Positions 44,101-52,650 of a stretch of 64,000 bases of DNA are shown piece after piece. This DNA comes from Nocardia ninae NBRC 108245 (GTDB lineage Bacteria > Actinomycetota > Actinomycetes > Mycobacteriales > Mycobacteriaceae). The stretch lies in contig NZ_BJXA01000035.1 in the NCBI RefSeq assembly GCF_007990755.1, forward strand, positions 22,820 through 86,819, written 5' to 3'. Position numbers and translations under genes: made by a program. Within the stretch, counting starts at the first letter, position 1. The number at the start of each line of letters is the position of its first letter. The notes under the pieces are model-generated. The model made no database searches and was not told the DNA's origin. It was given only the letters and a program-made list of their open reading frames with translations.

Positions 44101-45180
44101 CTAGATCGAGAAGCGTTCCAGCACTGCGGGATCGGTGGCGAAGCTCAGGAACAGGTCGTTCTCATGCGGATCTCCGGTGGTGATTCGCACCCCGTCACCG
44201 CCGTAGGGCCGGACGAGCACGCCTGCCTCGGCACTGGCCTCGCCGAACTCGACGCTGCGCGCGCCCAGCGGCAGCCAGACGAAGTTCGCCTCGCTCGGCG
44301 GCACCTGATAGCCCGCGGCCAGCAGCGCGTCCCGCACGCGGTCGCGTTCGAGCACCAAAGCGTGGGTGCGGTCCAGCAATTCGTGCCGCGCCTCCAGCGA
44401 GGCGATCGCCGCGGCCTGCGCGACCCGGTTGACGCTGAACGGGATGTGCACCTTCGTCAGCGCCGTGATCACGGCCGGATCGCCCACCGCGTAACCCGCG
44501 CGCAGGCCGGCCAGGCCGTACGCCTTCGAGAAGGTGCGCAGCACAACCACATTCGGACGGGTGCGACCCAGCTCGATACCGTTCGGGTAGTCCTCCTCGG
44601 CCAGCCGCAGATACTCGAAGTACGCCTCGTCCAGCACGATCAGCACCCGCTTGGGCACCGTGTCCAGGAAGCGGGTCAGCTCGGCCTTGCCGACCGCGGT
44701 GCCGGTCGGGTTGTTCGGGTTGCAGACGAAGATCAGCTTGGTTCGCTCGGTCACCGCGGCGGCCAGCGCGTCCAAATCGTGCACGTGATCCGGTGTGAGC
44801 GGCACCTGGACGGCGGTCGCGTTACCCACCTTGGTGACGATCGGGTACGCCTCGAACGAGCGCCAGGCGAACAGCACCTCGTCGGTCGGTGCGTCGCAGG
44901 TGATCTGCACCAGCTCTTGGCACAGCGCGACGCTGCCGCAGCCGACCGCGACGTTGTCCTGCGCGACGCCCAGGAACTCGGCCAGCGCGGCACGCAACTC
45001 CAGGGCCAGATTGTCCGGATACCGGTTGGCCAGCTCGGCGGCCTCGGCGATCGCCTTGGCCGCGGCGGGCAGCGGGCCGAAGGTGGTCTCGTTGCTGGCG
45101 AGCTTTACCGCGCCGGGGTGGTTGCGGCCGGGAACATACGCCGGAATCGAATCGAGGTCCGGCCGGGTTGACGCTGTCAC
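44101..45180 (-). CDS. hisC: HisC-type aminotransferase (histidinol-phosphate / aromatic amino acid)
   Basis: PLP fold-type-I aminotransferase of 359 residues, the counterpart of Rv3772 (hisC2). KLASNETTFGPLP near the N-terminus, VGCGSVALCQELVQ, FVCNPNNPTGT and the PLP lysine in RTFSKAYGLAGLR are all present. In mycobacteria this paralogue works as an aromatic aminotransferase as well as in histidine synthesis, so the exact role here is open. The start is a GTG at 45180. It converges on the mycolyltransferase gene. Confidence 0.93.
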   Translation of the reverse strand: MTASTRPDLDSIPAYVPGRNHPGAVKLASNETTFGPLPAAAKAIAEAAELANRYPDNLALELRAALAEFLGVAQDNVAVGCGSVALCQELVQITCDAPTDEVLFAWRSFEAYPIVTKVGNATAVQVPLTPDHVHDLDALAAAVTERTKLIFVCNPNNPTGTAVGKAELTRFLDTVPKRVLIVLDEAYFEYLRLAEEDYPNGIELGRTRPNVVVLRTFSKAYGLAGLRAGYAVGDPAVITALTKVHIPFSVNRVAQAAAIASLEARHELLDRTHALVLERDRVRDALLAAGYQVPPSEANFVWLPLGARSVEFGEASAEAGVLVRPYGGDGVRITTGDPHENDLFLSFATDPAVLERFSI

Positions 45181-45297
45181 ATACCAACCATAGGTGGCCC
45201 GGCGCAAAGCATGGCCCGCGTACCGGAAAATCTGTGGTCGATGGGCCCCCAACAGCAATTTCTACCGAAGATCAAGAAGTCGCCCTACGCTGGTTTC

Positions 45298-46023
45298 ATG
45301 TCGGGCACTTACAACGACCTCGCCCCCCTGCGCCGCGACGACCCGTCGCCCGAACCCGAGACCGGCTCGAAACCTCAGGCCGCCGACACCCAGGTGCCCA
45401 TCATCGTGGTGGAGCCCGAGGGCAATGCCCGCGGCGGCATCGTGATGCTGCACGAATCCCGCGAGTTCACCGGTGCGCTGCTCGCGCTGATGAACTCGCT
45501 GGCCTCCGAGGGCTGGACCGTGGTCGCGCCCAACCTGTTCCACCGGTCCGGCCGCGAATCGGTCGCGGAGGTGTTCGGCGACGAACTCTTCGACGACTTC
45601 GACGCCTGCTTCGACTGGCTGACCCGGCACGGGGTGTTCCCCGACACCATCGGCGTGCTCGGCTTCGACTCCGCGGGCACCGCCGCGTTCCTGGTCGCCA
45701 CCAACCGCCCGGTCGGCGCGGCGGTCAGCGTCGCCGCGCCCGGCATCGTCGAACCGCTCACCGAACAGGCCGACGCCCTCGTCCGCGTCGCCCCGCACCT
45801 GCAGGCGCCGTGGCTCGGACTGTTCGGCACCGACGACCCGGCCACCCCGCCCGCGGAGGTCGAACGACTACGCGACGCGACCGGCCGAGCCGCGGTGGCC
45901 AGCCTGGTCGTCAGCTATCCCGGCCTGCGCCACCGCGCCGACCATCCCGGCACCGAAGACGACAACGGTCTGGTCGACTCCCAGACCCGTATTTTCGACT
46001 GGTTCGACAGCAACTTACGCTGA
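45298..46023 (+). CDS. Dienelactone-hydrolase-family protein with altered nucleophile
   Basis: 241 residues in the alpha/beta hydrolase fold of dienelactone hydrolases. The conserved Glu near the N-terminus (LHESREFTG) and the C-terminal His (YPGLRHRAD) are present, but the nucleophile elbow reads GFDSAG, with Asp124 where the family has Cys (GxCxGG). The enzyme may therefore be inactive, or may use the neighbouring Ser. The ATG at 45298 appears leaderless, with a TACGCT-like -10 sequence just upstream. It is divergent from hisC. Confidence 0.8.
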   Translation: MSGTYNDLAPLRRDDPSPEPETGSKPQAADTQVPIIVVEPEGNARGGIVMLHESREFTGALLALMNSLASEGWTVVAPNLFHRSGRESVAEVFGDELFDDFDACFDWLTRHGVFPDTIGVLGFDSAGTAAFLVATNRPVGAAVSVAAPGIVEPLTEQADALVRVAPHLQAPWLGLFGTDDPATPPAEVERLRDATGRAAVASLVVSYPGLRHRADHPGTEDDNGLVDSQTRIFDWFDSNLR

Positions 46024-46114
46024 TAACCAGCCGTTTTGCGATCTGGACAACGGCTACTGTAATCTTCATGCTCGGCGGTTCGAAAGGACCGGTGCCCTCG
46101 AAGAGAAGGCTCCA

Positions 46115-46204
46115 GGAGGCGTGCCAGAGCGGCCGAATGGGACTCACTGCTAATGAGTTGTCCCTTCACGGGGACCGGAGGTTCAAATCCTCTCGCCTCC
46201 GCCA
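46115..46204 (+). tRNA. tRNA-Ser (GCU anticodon)
   Basis: Acceptor arm GGAGGCG (46115-46121) pairs with CGCCTCC (46194-46200), discriminator G, and CCA is encoded at 46202-46204. The anticodon GCT is at 46149-46151 between ACTCA and TGAGT. A long variable arm identifies it as serine. Confidence 0.97.
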
Positions 46205-46239
46205 CAACCCGGGCAACCGGTACACAACTGAATAACCAT

Positions 46240-46312
46240 GCGGCTGTAGCTCAACGGATAGAGCATCTGACTACGGATCAGAAGGTTAGGGGTTCGAATC
46301 CCTTCAGCCGCA
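46240..46312 (+). tRNA. tRNA-Arg (ACG anticodon)
   Basis: Acceptor arm GCGGCTG (46240-46246) pairs with CAGCCGC (46305-46311), discriminator A. The anticodon ACG is at 46273-46275 in the stem TCTGA/TCAGA. T-loop TTCGAAT. It is 35 bases downstream of tRNA-Ser(GCU), and the two are probably co-transcribed. Confidence 0.97.
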
Positions 46313-46320
46313 CATCGGTA

Positions 46321-46354
46321 GAAGGCCCCTCTCGGGTAATCGGGAGGGGCCTTC
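46321..46354 (+). terminator. Terminator of the tRNA-Ser/tRNA-Arg unit
   Basis: Perfect 11-bp arms (46321-46331 and 46344-46354) directly follow tRNA-Arg and are followed by a short pyrimidine stretch. Confidence 0.8.
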
Positions 46355-46582
46355 TCGCATGTCTGATGGAGCTGCCTGTGGTGGAGCTGTGGTGCAAGAT
46401 TCGCTACACGGGCCCGCGTCGACGTCCATCGAGAACGGCCCCCTCGCCTACCGAGATCGATTCGCTTGGGGTTCGGTTCATCTTCGCTCGAGATTCGCCT
46501 GACCCGGTATAGTTGGGACATCACGCAAGTGATGCTGGCGGTGGGACGCCGATTGCAGTCGACGCCCCACCTGATGGGTTAC

Positions 46583-46696
46583 TTAGCCCCTCAACCAGCG
46601 GACCAGCACGAGCGCCCCGGCGACCACGGCAGCTGTAGCAAGCAAGATGCCGTAGTCGACCGGGGCCTTGCTCTTTGCCCGGCGATGTTTCGCCAA
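46583..46696 (-). CDS. 37-residue single-pass membrane protein
   Basis: A short frame starting at TTG 46696 with an ideal GGGAGG eight bases upstream (a GTG at 46702 is less well spaced). The product has a basic N-terminus (AKHRRAKSKAP), a YGILLATAAVVAGALVLV membrane helix and a WLRG tail. The strong ribosome-binding site and clean topology make it believable despite its length. I do not recognise a family. It faces the tRNA pair on the opposite strand. Confidence 0.6.
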   Translation of the reverse strand: MAKHRRAKSKAPVDYGILLATAAVVAGALVLVRWLRG

Positions 46697-46912
46697 ACCC
46701 ACTACCTCCCTTCTCGGCACGGTATGGCTGGACCGATTCCATACCGCCCCTGAGCTGGAGGTGGCACCACCCTACGCCGGGCCGCCGACCAGAAACCGTT
46801 ACAACGCAGCCCATTCCGAGGTGCGTGCAGATTCCGTGCTGAATCTGCTTGTGTTTCTGGAACCTATTCCCGTGCTACAGGATTCACGCGGGCTGAGAAT
46901 CCAGTGAGAGGC

Positions 46913-47610
46913 TCATCGCGGGTCGGTTCGAAAAGCTCTGCGGTAAGCACCCGGGGTGGTGCCGAGGGCGCGGAGGAAGCGTCGGCGGAGGTTGGTGGCG
47001 GAGGAGAGGCCGACGTGGCGGGCTACGGCTTCCACCGGGAGGTCCGAAATTTCCAGTAGTTCGCGGGCTGCCGCGATGCGCTGGGCCAGCAGCCACTGTC
47101 CTGGTCCGATGCCGAGTTGGTCGGTGAAGCGGCGGGCGAGGGTGCGGGGGGAAACTGTGGCTCGGGCGGCCAGGTCCTCGACGGTGAGGGGGTCGCCGAG
47201 GCGTTCGGTGGCCCATTCCAGCAGCGGTGCCAGGGAGCCGTCGATCTGGGTGGGATGGGGCGGTGCGGCGTACTGCAGTTGCCCGCCCTCGCGGTGCGGT
47301 GGCATGACCATCCTGCGGGCGACCTGGGCAGCGTATCCGGCACCGTGATCCGTGCGGACGAGGTGCAGGCACAGGTCTATGCCGGCTCCAGCGCCCGCGC
47401 TCGTGGCCACATCGCCGTGGTCGACATAGAGCACGTCGCGATCGACGTCGACAGCTGGGAACCGGGTGGCCAGTTCGTCGGCGCGGGCCCAGTGGGTGGT
47501 CGCCCGGCGTCCGTCCAAGACTCCCGCGTGGGCGAGCGCGAAAGCGCCGGTGCAGATGCTGACCAGCCGCGCACCGCGATCGTGCGCGTGCCGGAGGCAC
47601 CGGATAACGG
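46913..47610 (-). pseudogene. GlxA-type AraC regulator, 5'-truncated
   Basis: The frame encodes the second half of a DJ-1/PfpI-like domain (from VIRCLRHAHDRGARLVSICTG, with the conserved SICTGAF and DGRRATTHW) and a complete C-terminal AraC double HTH (PLTVEDLAARATVSPRTLARRF and VGLSSATNLRRRF). GlxA-type proteins are about 320 residues; here about 90 N-terminal residues and the start codon are missing. Upstream of about 47610 the frame changes abruptly into nonsense, while the opposite strand begins to encode a cupin. A TTG at 47518 could yield a 201-residue fragment with the DNA-binding part. Confidence 0.8.
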
Positions 47611-47775
47611 CGGGGCGACCCGGGCCCCGAGGAGGTCTTCGTGGTATCCGGGGTCTTCAACGACGGCGTACGCGACTATCCCGCAGGCTCTTTCATCCAT
47701 GCCCCCGCGGGTTCCTCACACATTCCGCAATCGGTGACCGGTTGCACGCTGTTCGTTTTCTATCCCGAAGGGTAG
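47608..47775 (+). pseudogene. Cupin-domain protein (ChrR-like), 5'-truncated
   Basis: A stop at 47605-47607 is followed by an open frame of 55 codons encoding GDPGPEEVFVVSGVFNDG, then DYPAGSFIHAPAGSSHIP and CTLFVFYPEG, the C-terminal half of a ChrR/anti-ECF-sigma cupin with its PAGS..H strand. There is no start codon or ribosome-binding site. The fragment abuts the truncated GlxA gene on the other strand, so one deletion appears to have removed the 5' ends of two divergent genes. Confidence 0.75.
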
Positions 47776-47869
47776 GGGCTGCCACTAGAACTGGGGTCAG
47801 CGAAGGTGATCGAGGGAGGCGGAGCCAGCCGCTACATTGCACCGAAAGGCCTAACGAACGGAGATCGAA

Positions 47870-48247
47870 ATGGTAGCTGTCCGGCGCCGCATCATCACTG
47901 GTTCGACTCTCTTCGGCGTCGCCGCGGCCGCGGCCATCGCCACCGCCGGTTCGGCGGTGGCGGAGCCGAGGGATTGTGTCCTGGATCGGTCGGTGACCGG
48001 GGCGACGGGCTTCTGTCCGGGCGGGGACGGGTATTTCACCGTGGAAGCCGACTGCTTCGGTGTGTTCGTCACCCGTGGCGGCCTGGGGTTCGGCCCGTAC
48101 CGGCAGACAAGTCAGCGCCACGCCTACGCGGGCCCGCACCCTGAGATGGATGCGACGCAAACCCATCCCAGGGCCGAGTGCAACGAATTCATCACCGGTC
48201 ACTTCGGTATCGCTACCGATGCTCGCCTGTACGAGACCTTCCGCTGA
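47870..48247 (+). CDS. Small secreted protein with four cysteines
   Basis: 125 residues. A signal peptide with basic start (MVAVRRRIITGS) is cut after AVA near residue 31. The mature part of about 94 residues has four cysteines (RDC, GFC, ADC, AEC). GGAGA precedes the ATG at about five bases. I do not recognise a family; it resembles other short exported proteins of Nocardia with no assigned role. Confidence 0.7.
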   Translation: MVAVRRRIITGSTLFGVAAAAAIATAGSAVAEPRDCVLDRSVTGATGFCPGGDGYFTVEADCFGVFVTRGGLGFGPYRQTSQRHAYAGPHPEMDATQTHPRAECNEFITGHFGIATDARLYETFR

Positions 48248-48301
48248 CCTTCAGCGAAGGAGAACTATTGCGCGACTGGCTCATTCGGAAGCCGGACGGC
48301 A

Positions 48302-49033
48302 CTACTTCCAGGCGGGAAGCTCGGGCAGCTCACCGGTGAGATCAGAACCATCGGACCGCCCGATGAGCCATGCGGCAATGGACGACGCGGGACCGGCCAC
48401 GGAGCGGGTGGGGGCATCGGCGCCGACGATGCCGTGGAAGCCGGTGTCGGTGGCATCGAGTTCGAAGCCGGGGACGGGTTCGGTTGCGGCGGCGGTGATT
48501 CGGTTCATGTCGACGGTGGCCTGGTGCAGCACGCGAGCCACGAAGGGGGCGGGCCAGTCGGCGGGGGTGTACCCGGCGTTCAGGTCGACGTGGTGAATCT
48601 CCACCTCCTGCAACCGCATCCATCGCACTTCGCTGGCGGGGATCGGCCGCCCTTGCCGGGTACGGACTTCCGCGTGCCAGGCCTCCTCGGTAAACGAATT
48701 GGCCAGGGCGAACCAGCGTTTGGTGGCCGCTTCGTTGTCGATGAGTTGTTCGGTGGCGGGCCGGGGCGCACCGGCTTCGATGTCGAAATCGCGCAGGAAC
48801 ATGCTCGCGTACTGGGGGATCTCCACCCCGGTGTGCGCCCACAGCAGCAGGTTGAGCAAGCTGTCGGCGTTGCGCGCGGTGTGCGCCAACACATGTCCGC
48901 GGGTCCAGCCGGGAAGCAGCGACGGTTCGTGCACATCGTCGTTGCTCAGTTTGCGCGCGGTGTCGAGGAAACGATCGGTCGCCTCGGCGAGAATGTCGAG
49001 TGAGACGGGGCCTTCCAAAGCAGCACTGGTCAC
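48302..49033 (-). CDS. Mycothiol-dependent maleylpyruvate-isomerase-family enzyme (MDMPI)
   Basis: 243 residues. The DinB/MDMPI four-helix bundle is at the N-terminus, with LPGWTRGHVLAHTARNAD carrying the first metal His, and the second site in EVEIHHVDL. A C-terminal domain of about 80 residues with WLIGRSDG follows, as in the MDMPI C-terminal family. Such enzymes use mycothiol as cofactor in isomerisation or detoxification. The substrate is unknown. It is monocistronic. Confidence 0.85.
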   Translation of the reverse strand: MTSAALEGPVSLDILAEATDRFLDTARKLSNDDVHEPSLLPGWTRGHVLAHTARNADSLLNLLLWAHTGVEIPQYASMFLRDFDIEAGAPRPATEQLIDNEAATKRWFALANSFTEEAWHAEVRTRQGRPIPASEVRWMRLQEVEIHHVDLNAGYTPADWPAPFVARVLHQATVDMNRITAAATEPVPGFELDATDTGFHGIVGADAPTRSVAGPASSIAAWLIGRSDGSDLTGELPELPAWK

Positions 49034-49129
49034 AGTCCCGACCCTAGCGATCCCGGGCTGGCCTTGCCGGGCTTCTTCATGATCAACGGGACAGACGAGT
49101 AATCATCATGTCCCGTCGATCACGCGGGA

Positions 49130-49522
49130 CTACTCGGCGATGATCGCGTCCGCTTCGATCTCGACCAGCAGCGCGGGGGTGATGAGCGCGCTGATCTCGT
49201 ACATGGCGGTGGCGGGCCGGATGTCCCCGAAGACCTCGGCGTGCGCCTTGGCGACCTCGGGCCAGCGAGAGATATCGGTGACGAAGATGCGGGTGCGGAC
49301 AACGTCGGCGAGGCTCGCACCAGCCTCGGTGAGGGCGCTGCCGATGCGCCGCAGGGTTTCCCTGGCCTGTTCGCCGATATCGTCCCCGCCGACCGCGCCG
49401 CCGCCGGTGATCGAGGCGGTGGTGCCGCTGACCGCGACGTGGTTGCCGACTCGGACGGCGCGGCTGTAGCCGACGATGTCCTCGAACTCGGAGCCGGAGG
49501 AGATGTTCACGCGTGCGGTCAT
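49130..49522 (-). CDS. RidA-family (YjgF/UK114) protein
   Basis: 130 residues from the ATG at 49522. The trimeric RidA fold is recognisable by GNHVAVSGTT, ARETLRRIGSALTEAGASLADVVRTRIFVTD, where the second Arg corresponds to the imine-binding arginine of active RidA, and VEIEADAI at the C-terminus. It probably hydrolyses reactive enamine/imine intermediates. It is monocistronic. Confidence 0.9.
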   Translation of the reverse strand: MTARVNISSGSEFEDIVGYSRAVRVGNHVAVSGTTASITGGGAVGGDDIGEQARETLRRIGSALTEAGASLADVVRTRIFVTDISRWPEVAKAHAEVFGDIRPATAMYEISALITPALLVEIEADAIIAE

Positions 49523-49641
49523 GGCGACAGCATCGCATGGGACGTCGATCGGGTAGTAAACGGCTGGCAACGCCGATGTTCGACACCGAGTTGTCACCTG
49601 CGCGTCGGTCAGAAGTCGGATCGGCGGGGTAGGCAGTCCCG

Positions 49642-51213
49642 GTGAAAGCTCATTCTCGTCCTCGCGTCACCGCCGCCGCCGTCCTCTGTGTCGGCGCGCT
49701 GGCCGTCGGCTGTTCCGCCTCGGATTCGCCCGCGGATTTCACCGCGACCGCGGACCAGCCGCTGGTGATCTCCCTGGATGACTTGCTCGACAAGACGGGT
49801 GGCAGCGCCGCCGTCCGCATCGCCGACCCGGAGCACGGCAAGCTGAGCCGCCGGGTGGACGGTGCGCTGGTCTACACCCCTGACGCCGGCTACCGCGGCT
49901 CCGACACCTTCGAGGTGACCACCACCGACGCGGTGCGCCTGTACACCACCGACATTCCGCCGCTGGGTGAATTCGGCGGAACCACGGTGCAGGGCAGCGG
50001 TTTCGGCTCCGCGTGGACCCCGGTGCCGGGCAGCACGGACGAGTTCTACGGGCTCACCGACCGCGGCCCGAACGTGGACGGCCCCGGCAAGAACGAGAAG
50101 CTCGCGCCGATAGCGAGTTTTGTGCCCAAGATCGGCCGGTTCAAGCTGGTCGGCACCCGCGCGGTGCTGCAATCGAGCATCGACCTGCACACCGCGGCAG
50201 GCGTGCCGTTCAACGGCCAGGTCGACGTCGCCGCGAACACCGGCGAAACGATCAAGGATCTGGCCGGAAATGTGTTGCCGCCCACCGATCACGGCCTCGA
50301 TCCGGAGGGGCTGGTCGCACTGCCCGACGGCACCTTCTGGGTCTCCGACGAATACGGCCCGTTCCTGGTGCATTTCGACGCCAAGGGTGCCGAGATCGAG
50401 CGGCTCGCACCGGGATCCGGCCTGCCCAAGGAACTTTCGCTGCGCACACCGAACCAGGGCATGGAAGGCCTGACCATCACCCCCGACGGCAGCACCCTCG
50501 TCGGCCTGATGCAGAGTGGCCTGAACACGCCCGGCCTCAGCGGTTCCGCCAAGGAGACACCGCTGACCCGCATCGTCACCGTCGACCTGAAGACGAAGGC
50601 GTTGAAGGAGTTCGTGGTCCCACTGGAGAACCCGAAGAGCAGCAAGGTCGCCGACTCGGAGATCACCGCGCTGAGCGCGACCACCTTCCTGATCGACGAG
50701 CGCGACGGCAGCTTGGCGCCGAAGGCGGACAAGAAGCTGTGGACCGTCGACATCGCCAGCGCCACCGATGTCGGACCAGACGCGAAAGTGCCTGGCGCGC
50801 AGTACGATCCGGAACGCGGCCTGCAGATCGACGGCAAGTCGCTGGAGACGCTGGTCGGCTCGGTCTCGACCGCCGACGGTGTCGCCGCACTCACCAAGGC
50901 GGGCGTCACCCCGGCCGCCAAGACCAAGAATCTCGACTTCGCGGCCCTGGTCCGGGAACTCGACGCCGACGGAAAGTTCTTCGGCCACGACAAGATCGAG
51001 GGCGTCGCCACCCTGGACGGCGGTACGACGCTCTACATCGCCAACGACAGCGACTTCGGTCTGGCCGGCAGCAAGGGCGAGCTGCCGCCGTTCGCGCTGA
51101 AGCCCAAGACGCTGCCCAACGGCGTCCAGGACAGCGGCGAGATCTTGTTCATCGACACCACCAAGCTGCCCGCGAAGACCGCGGAACACACGGTCAAGCT
51201 GACGGTGGAGTAG
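49642..51213 (+). CDS. Phytase-like esterase lipoprotein
   Basis: 523 residues starting at GTG 49642. A lipoprotein signal ends at LAVGC (Cys24). Residues about 40-95 resemble an Ig-like/cadherin-type domain (GALVYTPDAGYRGSDTFEVT), and a beta-propeller follows, with the phytase-like motifs FYGLTDRGPNVDG, DPEGLVALPDGTFWVSDEYGPFL, NQGMEGLTITPDG and FGHDKIEGVA. Several acidic loops would bind calcium. It is an envelope-anchored phosphoesterase-like protein of unknown substrate. No operon partners. Confidence 0.85.
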   Translation: MKAHSRPRVTAAAVLCVGALAVGCSASDSPADFTATADQPLVISLDDLLDKTGGSAAVRIADPEHGKLSRRVDGALVYTPDAGYRGSDTFEVTTTDAVRLYTTDIPPLGEFGGTTVQGSGFGSAWTPVPGSTDEFYGLTDRGPNVDGPGKNEKLAPIASFVPKIGRFKLVGTRAVLQSSIDLHTAAGVPFNGQVDVAANTGETIKDLAGNVLPPTDHGLDPEGLVALPDGTFWVSDEYGPFLVHFDAKGAEIERLAPGSGLPKELSLRTPNQGMEGLTITPDGSTLVGLMQSGLNTPGLSGSAKETPLTRIVTVDLKTKALKEFVVPLENPKSSKVADSEITALSATTFLIDERDGSLAPKADKKLWTVDIASATDVGPDAKVPGAQYDPERGLQIDGKSLETLVGSVSTADGVAALTKAGVTPAAKTKNLDFAALVRELDADGKFFGHDKIEGVATLDGGTTLYIANDSDFGLAGSKGELPPFALKPKTLPNGVQDSGEILFIDTTKLPAKTAEHTVKLTVE

Positions 51214-51915
51214 CTAATCGCCGCGATCGGTCCACTCACGGCCCTCCAGAATCACCGCCGCGGCCAACGTGATCAGCCACAGCGACATCGAACCGACCTG
51301 GATCCGCTGGGCGATCCCCAGCGCGTAATTGCCGGAGAGGTTGTCGGCGACCAGCATCCACACGGTCGCCGCCGACCCGACCACCAGCACGACCAGCCCG
51401 GCTTCGCGCAGGATCCGCCAGCGGTGATAGCGGAACGCGGCCAGGCTGAACGCGAACGTGGCGACGGCGATCGAGGTGACCGCGATGGTGCTCGACAGTG
51501 CGTGCGGTTGGTGCAACTGCGGGAAGAGCTCGCTTTCCCCACCGCACGCACTATCGCTCGCCGTGCAATCCTGCAGCGGCAGCAACACATCGGCGATCGT
51601 CGCGGCACCGAAGCAGAGCAGCGCGACCCAGCCGATCGTGGTGAACCGGCGCCGCGGAAAAACCAGCAGTCCGCCGATCGCCGCGGGGATCAACAGCGCG
51701 CCGACGATCTTGTCCGCGGTGGCGAACACCGCACGATAGGGCTTACCTTCGGCATCCAACTCGCTGAGGAACGAGTTGACCGGGTCGACGTCGACCTTCA
51801 GGAAGAACTCGAGCACCCAGGACGAGTAGCACACGCCCGCCACCAGGATTGCCGCTGCGATCGCCAGGGACGCCACTCGCGTGCGCCGCTCGGCGACCTC
51901 CTGGCTATTCGTCAC
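51214..51915 (-). CDS. DUF998 membrane protein
   Basis: 233 residues from a GTG at 51915 that has GGAG nine bases upstream. Six or so membrane helices, with the first extracytoplasmic loop DPVNSFLSELDAEGKPYRAVF being typical of DUF998 (integral membrane proteins of unknown role). Two or three cysteines in the second outer loop (DCTASDSACGG) could form a disulfide. It converges on the phytase-like gene with no gap. Confidence 0.8.
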   Translation of the reverse strand: MTNSQEVAERRTRVASLAIAAAILVAGVCYSSWVLEFFLKVDVDPVNSFLSELDAEGKPYRAVFATADKIVGALLIPAAIGGLLVFPRRRFTTIGWVALLCFGAATIADVLLPLQDCTASDSACGGESELFPQLHQPHALSSTIAVTSIAVATFAFSLAAFRYHRWRILREAGLVVLVVGSAATVWMLVADNLSGNYALGIAQRIQVGSMSLWLITLAAAVILEGREWTDRGD

Positions 51916-52061
51916 GGATCCATTCTCCTCCCTGCCGCCGGACCGATAATCGAACGGTAGGTCAGCGCGTCGGCAAACACACGCCATTGACAACCAGCAC
52001 ACAGGCTCCTGTCAGGTTCGACCGACAGGCTGACAGGGAAGCGTTCCCAAGGAGGTCCCAC

Positions 52062-52175
52062 ATGATCGGCTTCGCAACAGCCGCCGCCGGAATAGCCGTG
52101 ATGTCGGTGATGGTGGCGTCGAGCTACCTCGCCGCCCACGCACCGCGCACCCTGGTCCGGGTCAGGTCTCGCTAG
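52062..52175 (+). CDS. 37-residue single-pass membrane protein
   Basis: ATG at 52062 preceded by a consensus AAGGAGG six bases upstream. The product MIGFATAAAGIAVMSVMVASSYLAAHAP has one membrane helix and ends with a basic tail. Its 3' end overlaps the vsr stop on the other strand by 14 bp. The excellent ribosome-binding site is the main support; function is unknown. Confidence 0.6.
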   Translation: MIGFATAAAGIAVMSVMVASSYLAAHAPRTLVRVRSR

Positions 52176-52650
52176 GTCGGTGTCCCAGCGCGGCCTGCAC
52201 CCGATCGGCGGCGGCCACCGCGTCTTCGTGCTCCCACACGCGAACGACCTGCCAGCCGGCCGCCGTCAACGCCGCATCGGTCGCCCGGTCCCGCGCCACG
52301 TTCCCGGCCAGCTTGTCGGCCCACCACTGCGCGTTGTTGCGCGGATCGGTCGCATGCTGCGGGCAGCGATGCCAGAAGCAGCCGTCGACGTACACCGCGA
52401 CCCGTAGTCGCGGAAATACCAGATCGGCCCGCCGCCGCTGCCCACGCAGTGGTGCTCGATCGACGAAGTACCGCATCCCGCGCCGATGCAACTCCCTGCG
52501 CAACGCCAGCTCCGGCTTGGTCCCGCTGCGCCGCTGCCGCGCCATCCGCGCGCTGGTCGCCGCATCGGTCAGCGGACGAGACGCGCGTCCAACCGGTTGC
52601 TGTCGCGCATCGCCGGGCGCGTCGTCCAGACCGTCCCGCGAGTCGCTCAT
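52162..52650 (-). CDS. vsr: Vsr, very-short-patch mismatch endonuclease
   Basis: 162 residues. Cuts next to T:G mismatches created by deamination of 5-methylcytosine. The catalytic Asp76 lies in RRADLVF, and the zinc site C91, H94, C96, H99 is in CFWHRCPQH, followed by the NNAQWWADKLAGNVARD helix typical of Vsr. The start overlaps the methyltransferase stop by four bases, the classical dcm-vsr arrangement. Confidence 0.93.
   Translation of the reverse strand: MSDSRDGLDDAPGDARQQPVGRASRPLTDAATSARMARQRRSGTKPELALRRELHRRGMRYFVDRAPLRGQRRRADLVFPRLRVAVYVDGCFWHRCPQHATDPRNNAQWWADKLAGNVARDRATDAALTAAGWQVVRVWEHEDAVAAADRVQAALGHRPSET

Noticed and set aside
47377-47700. Minus-strand open frame covering the GlxA/cupin junction.
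   Set aside because: It is in a different frame from the GlxA homology and antisense to the cupin homology, with no domain of its own.
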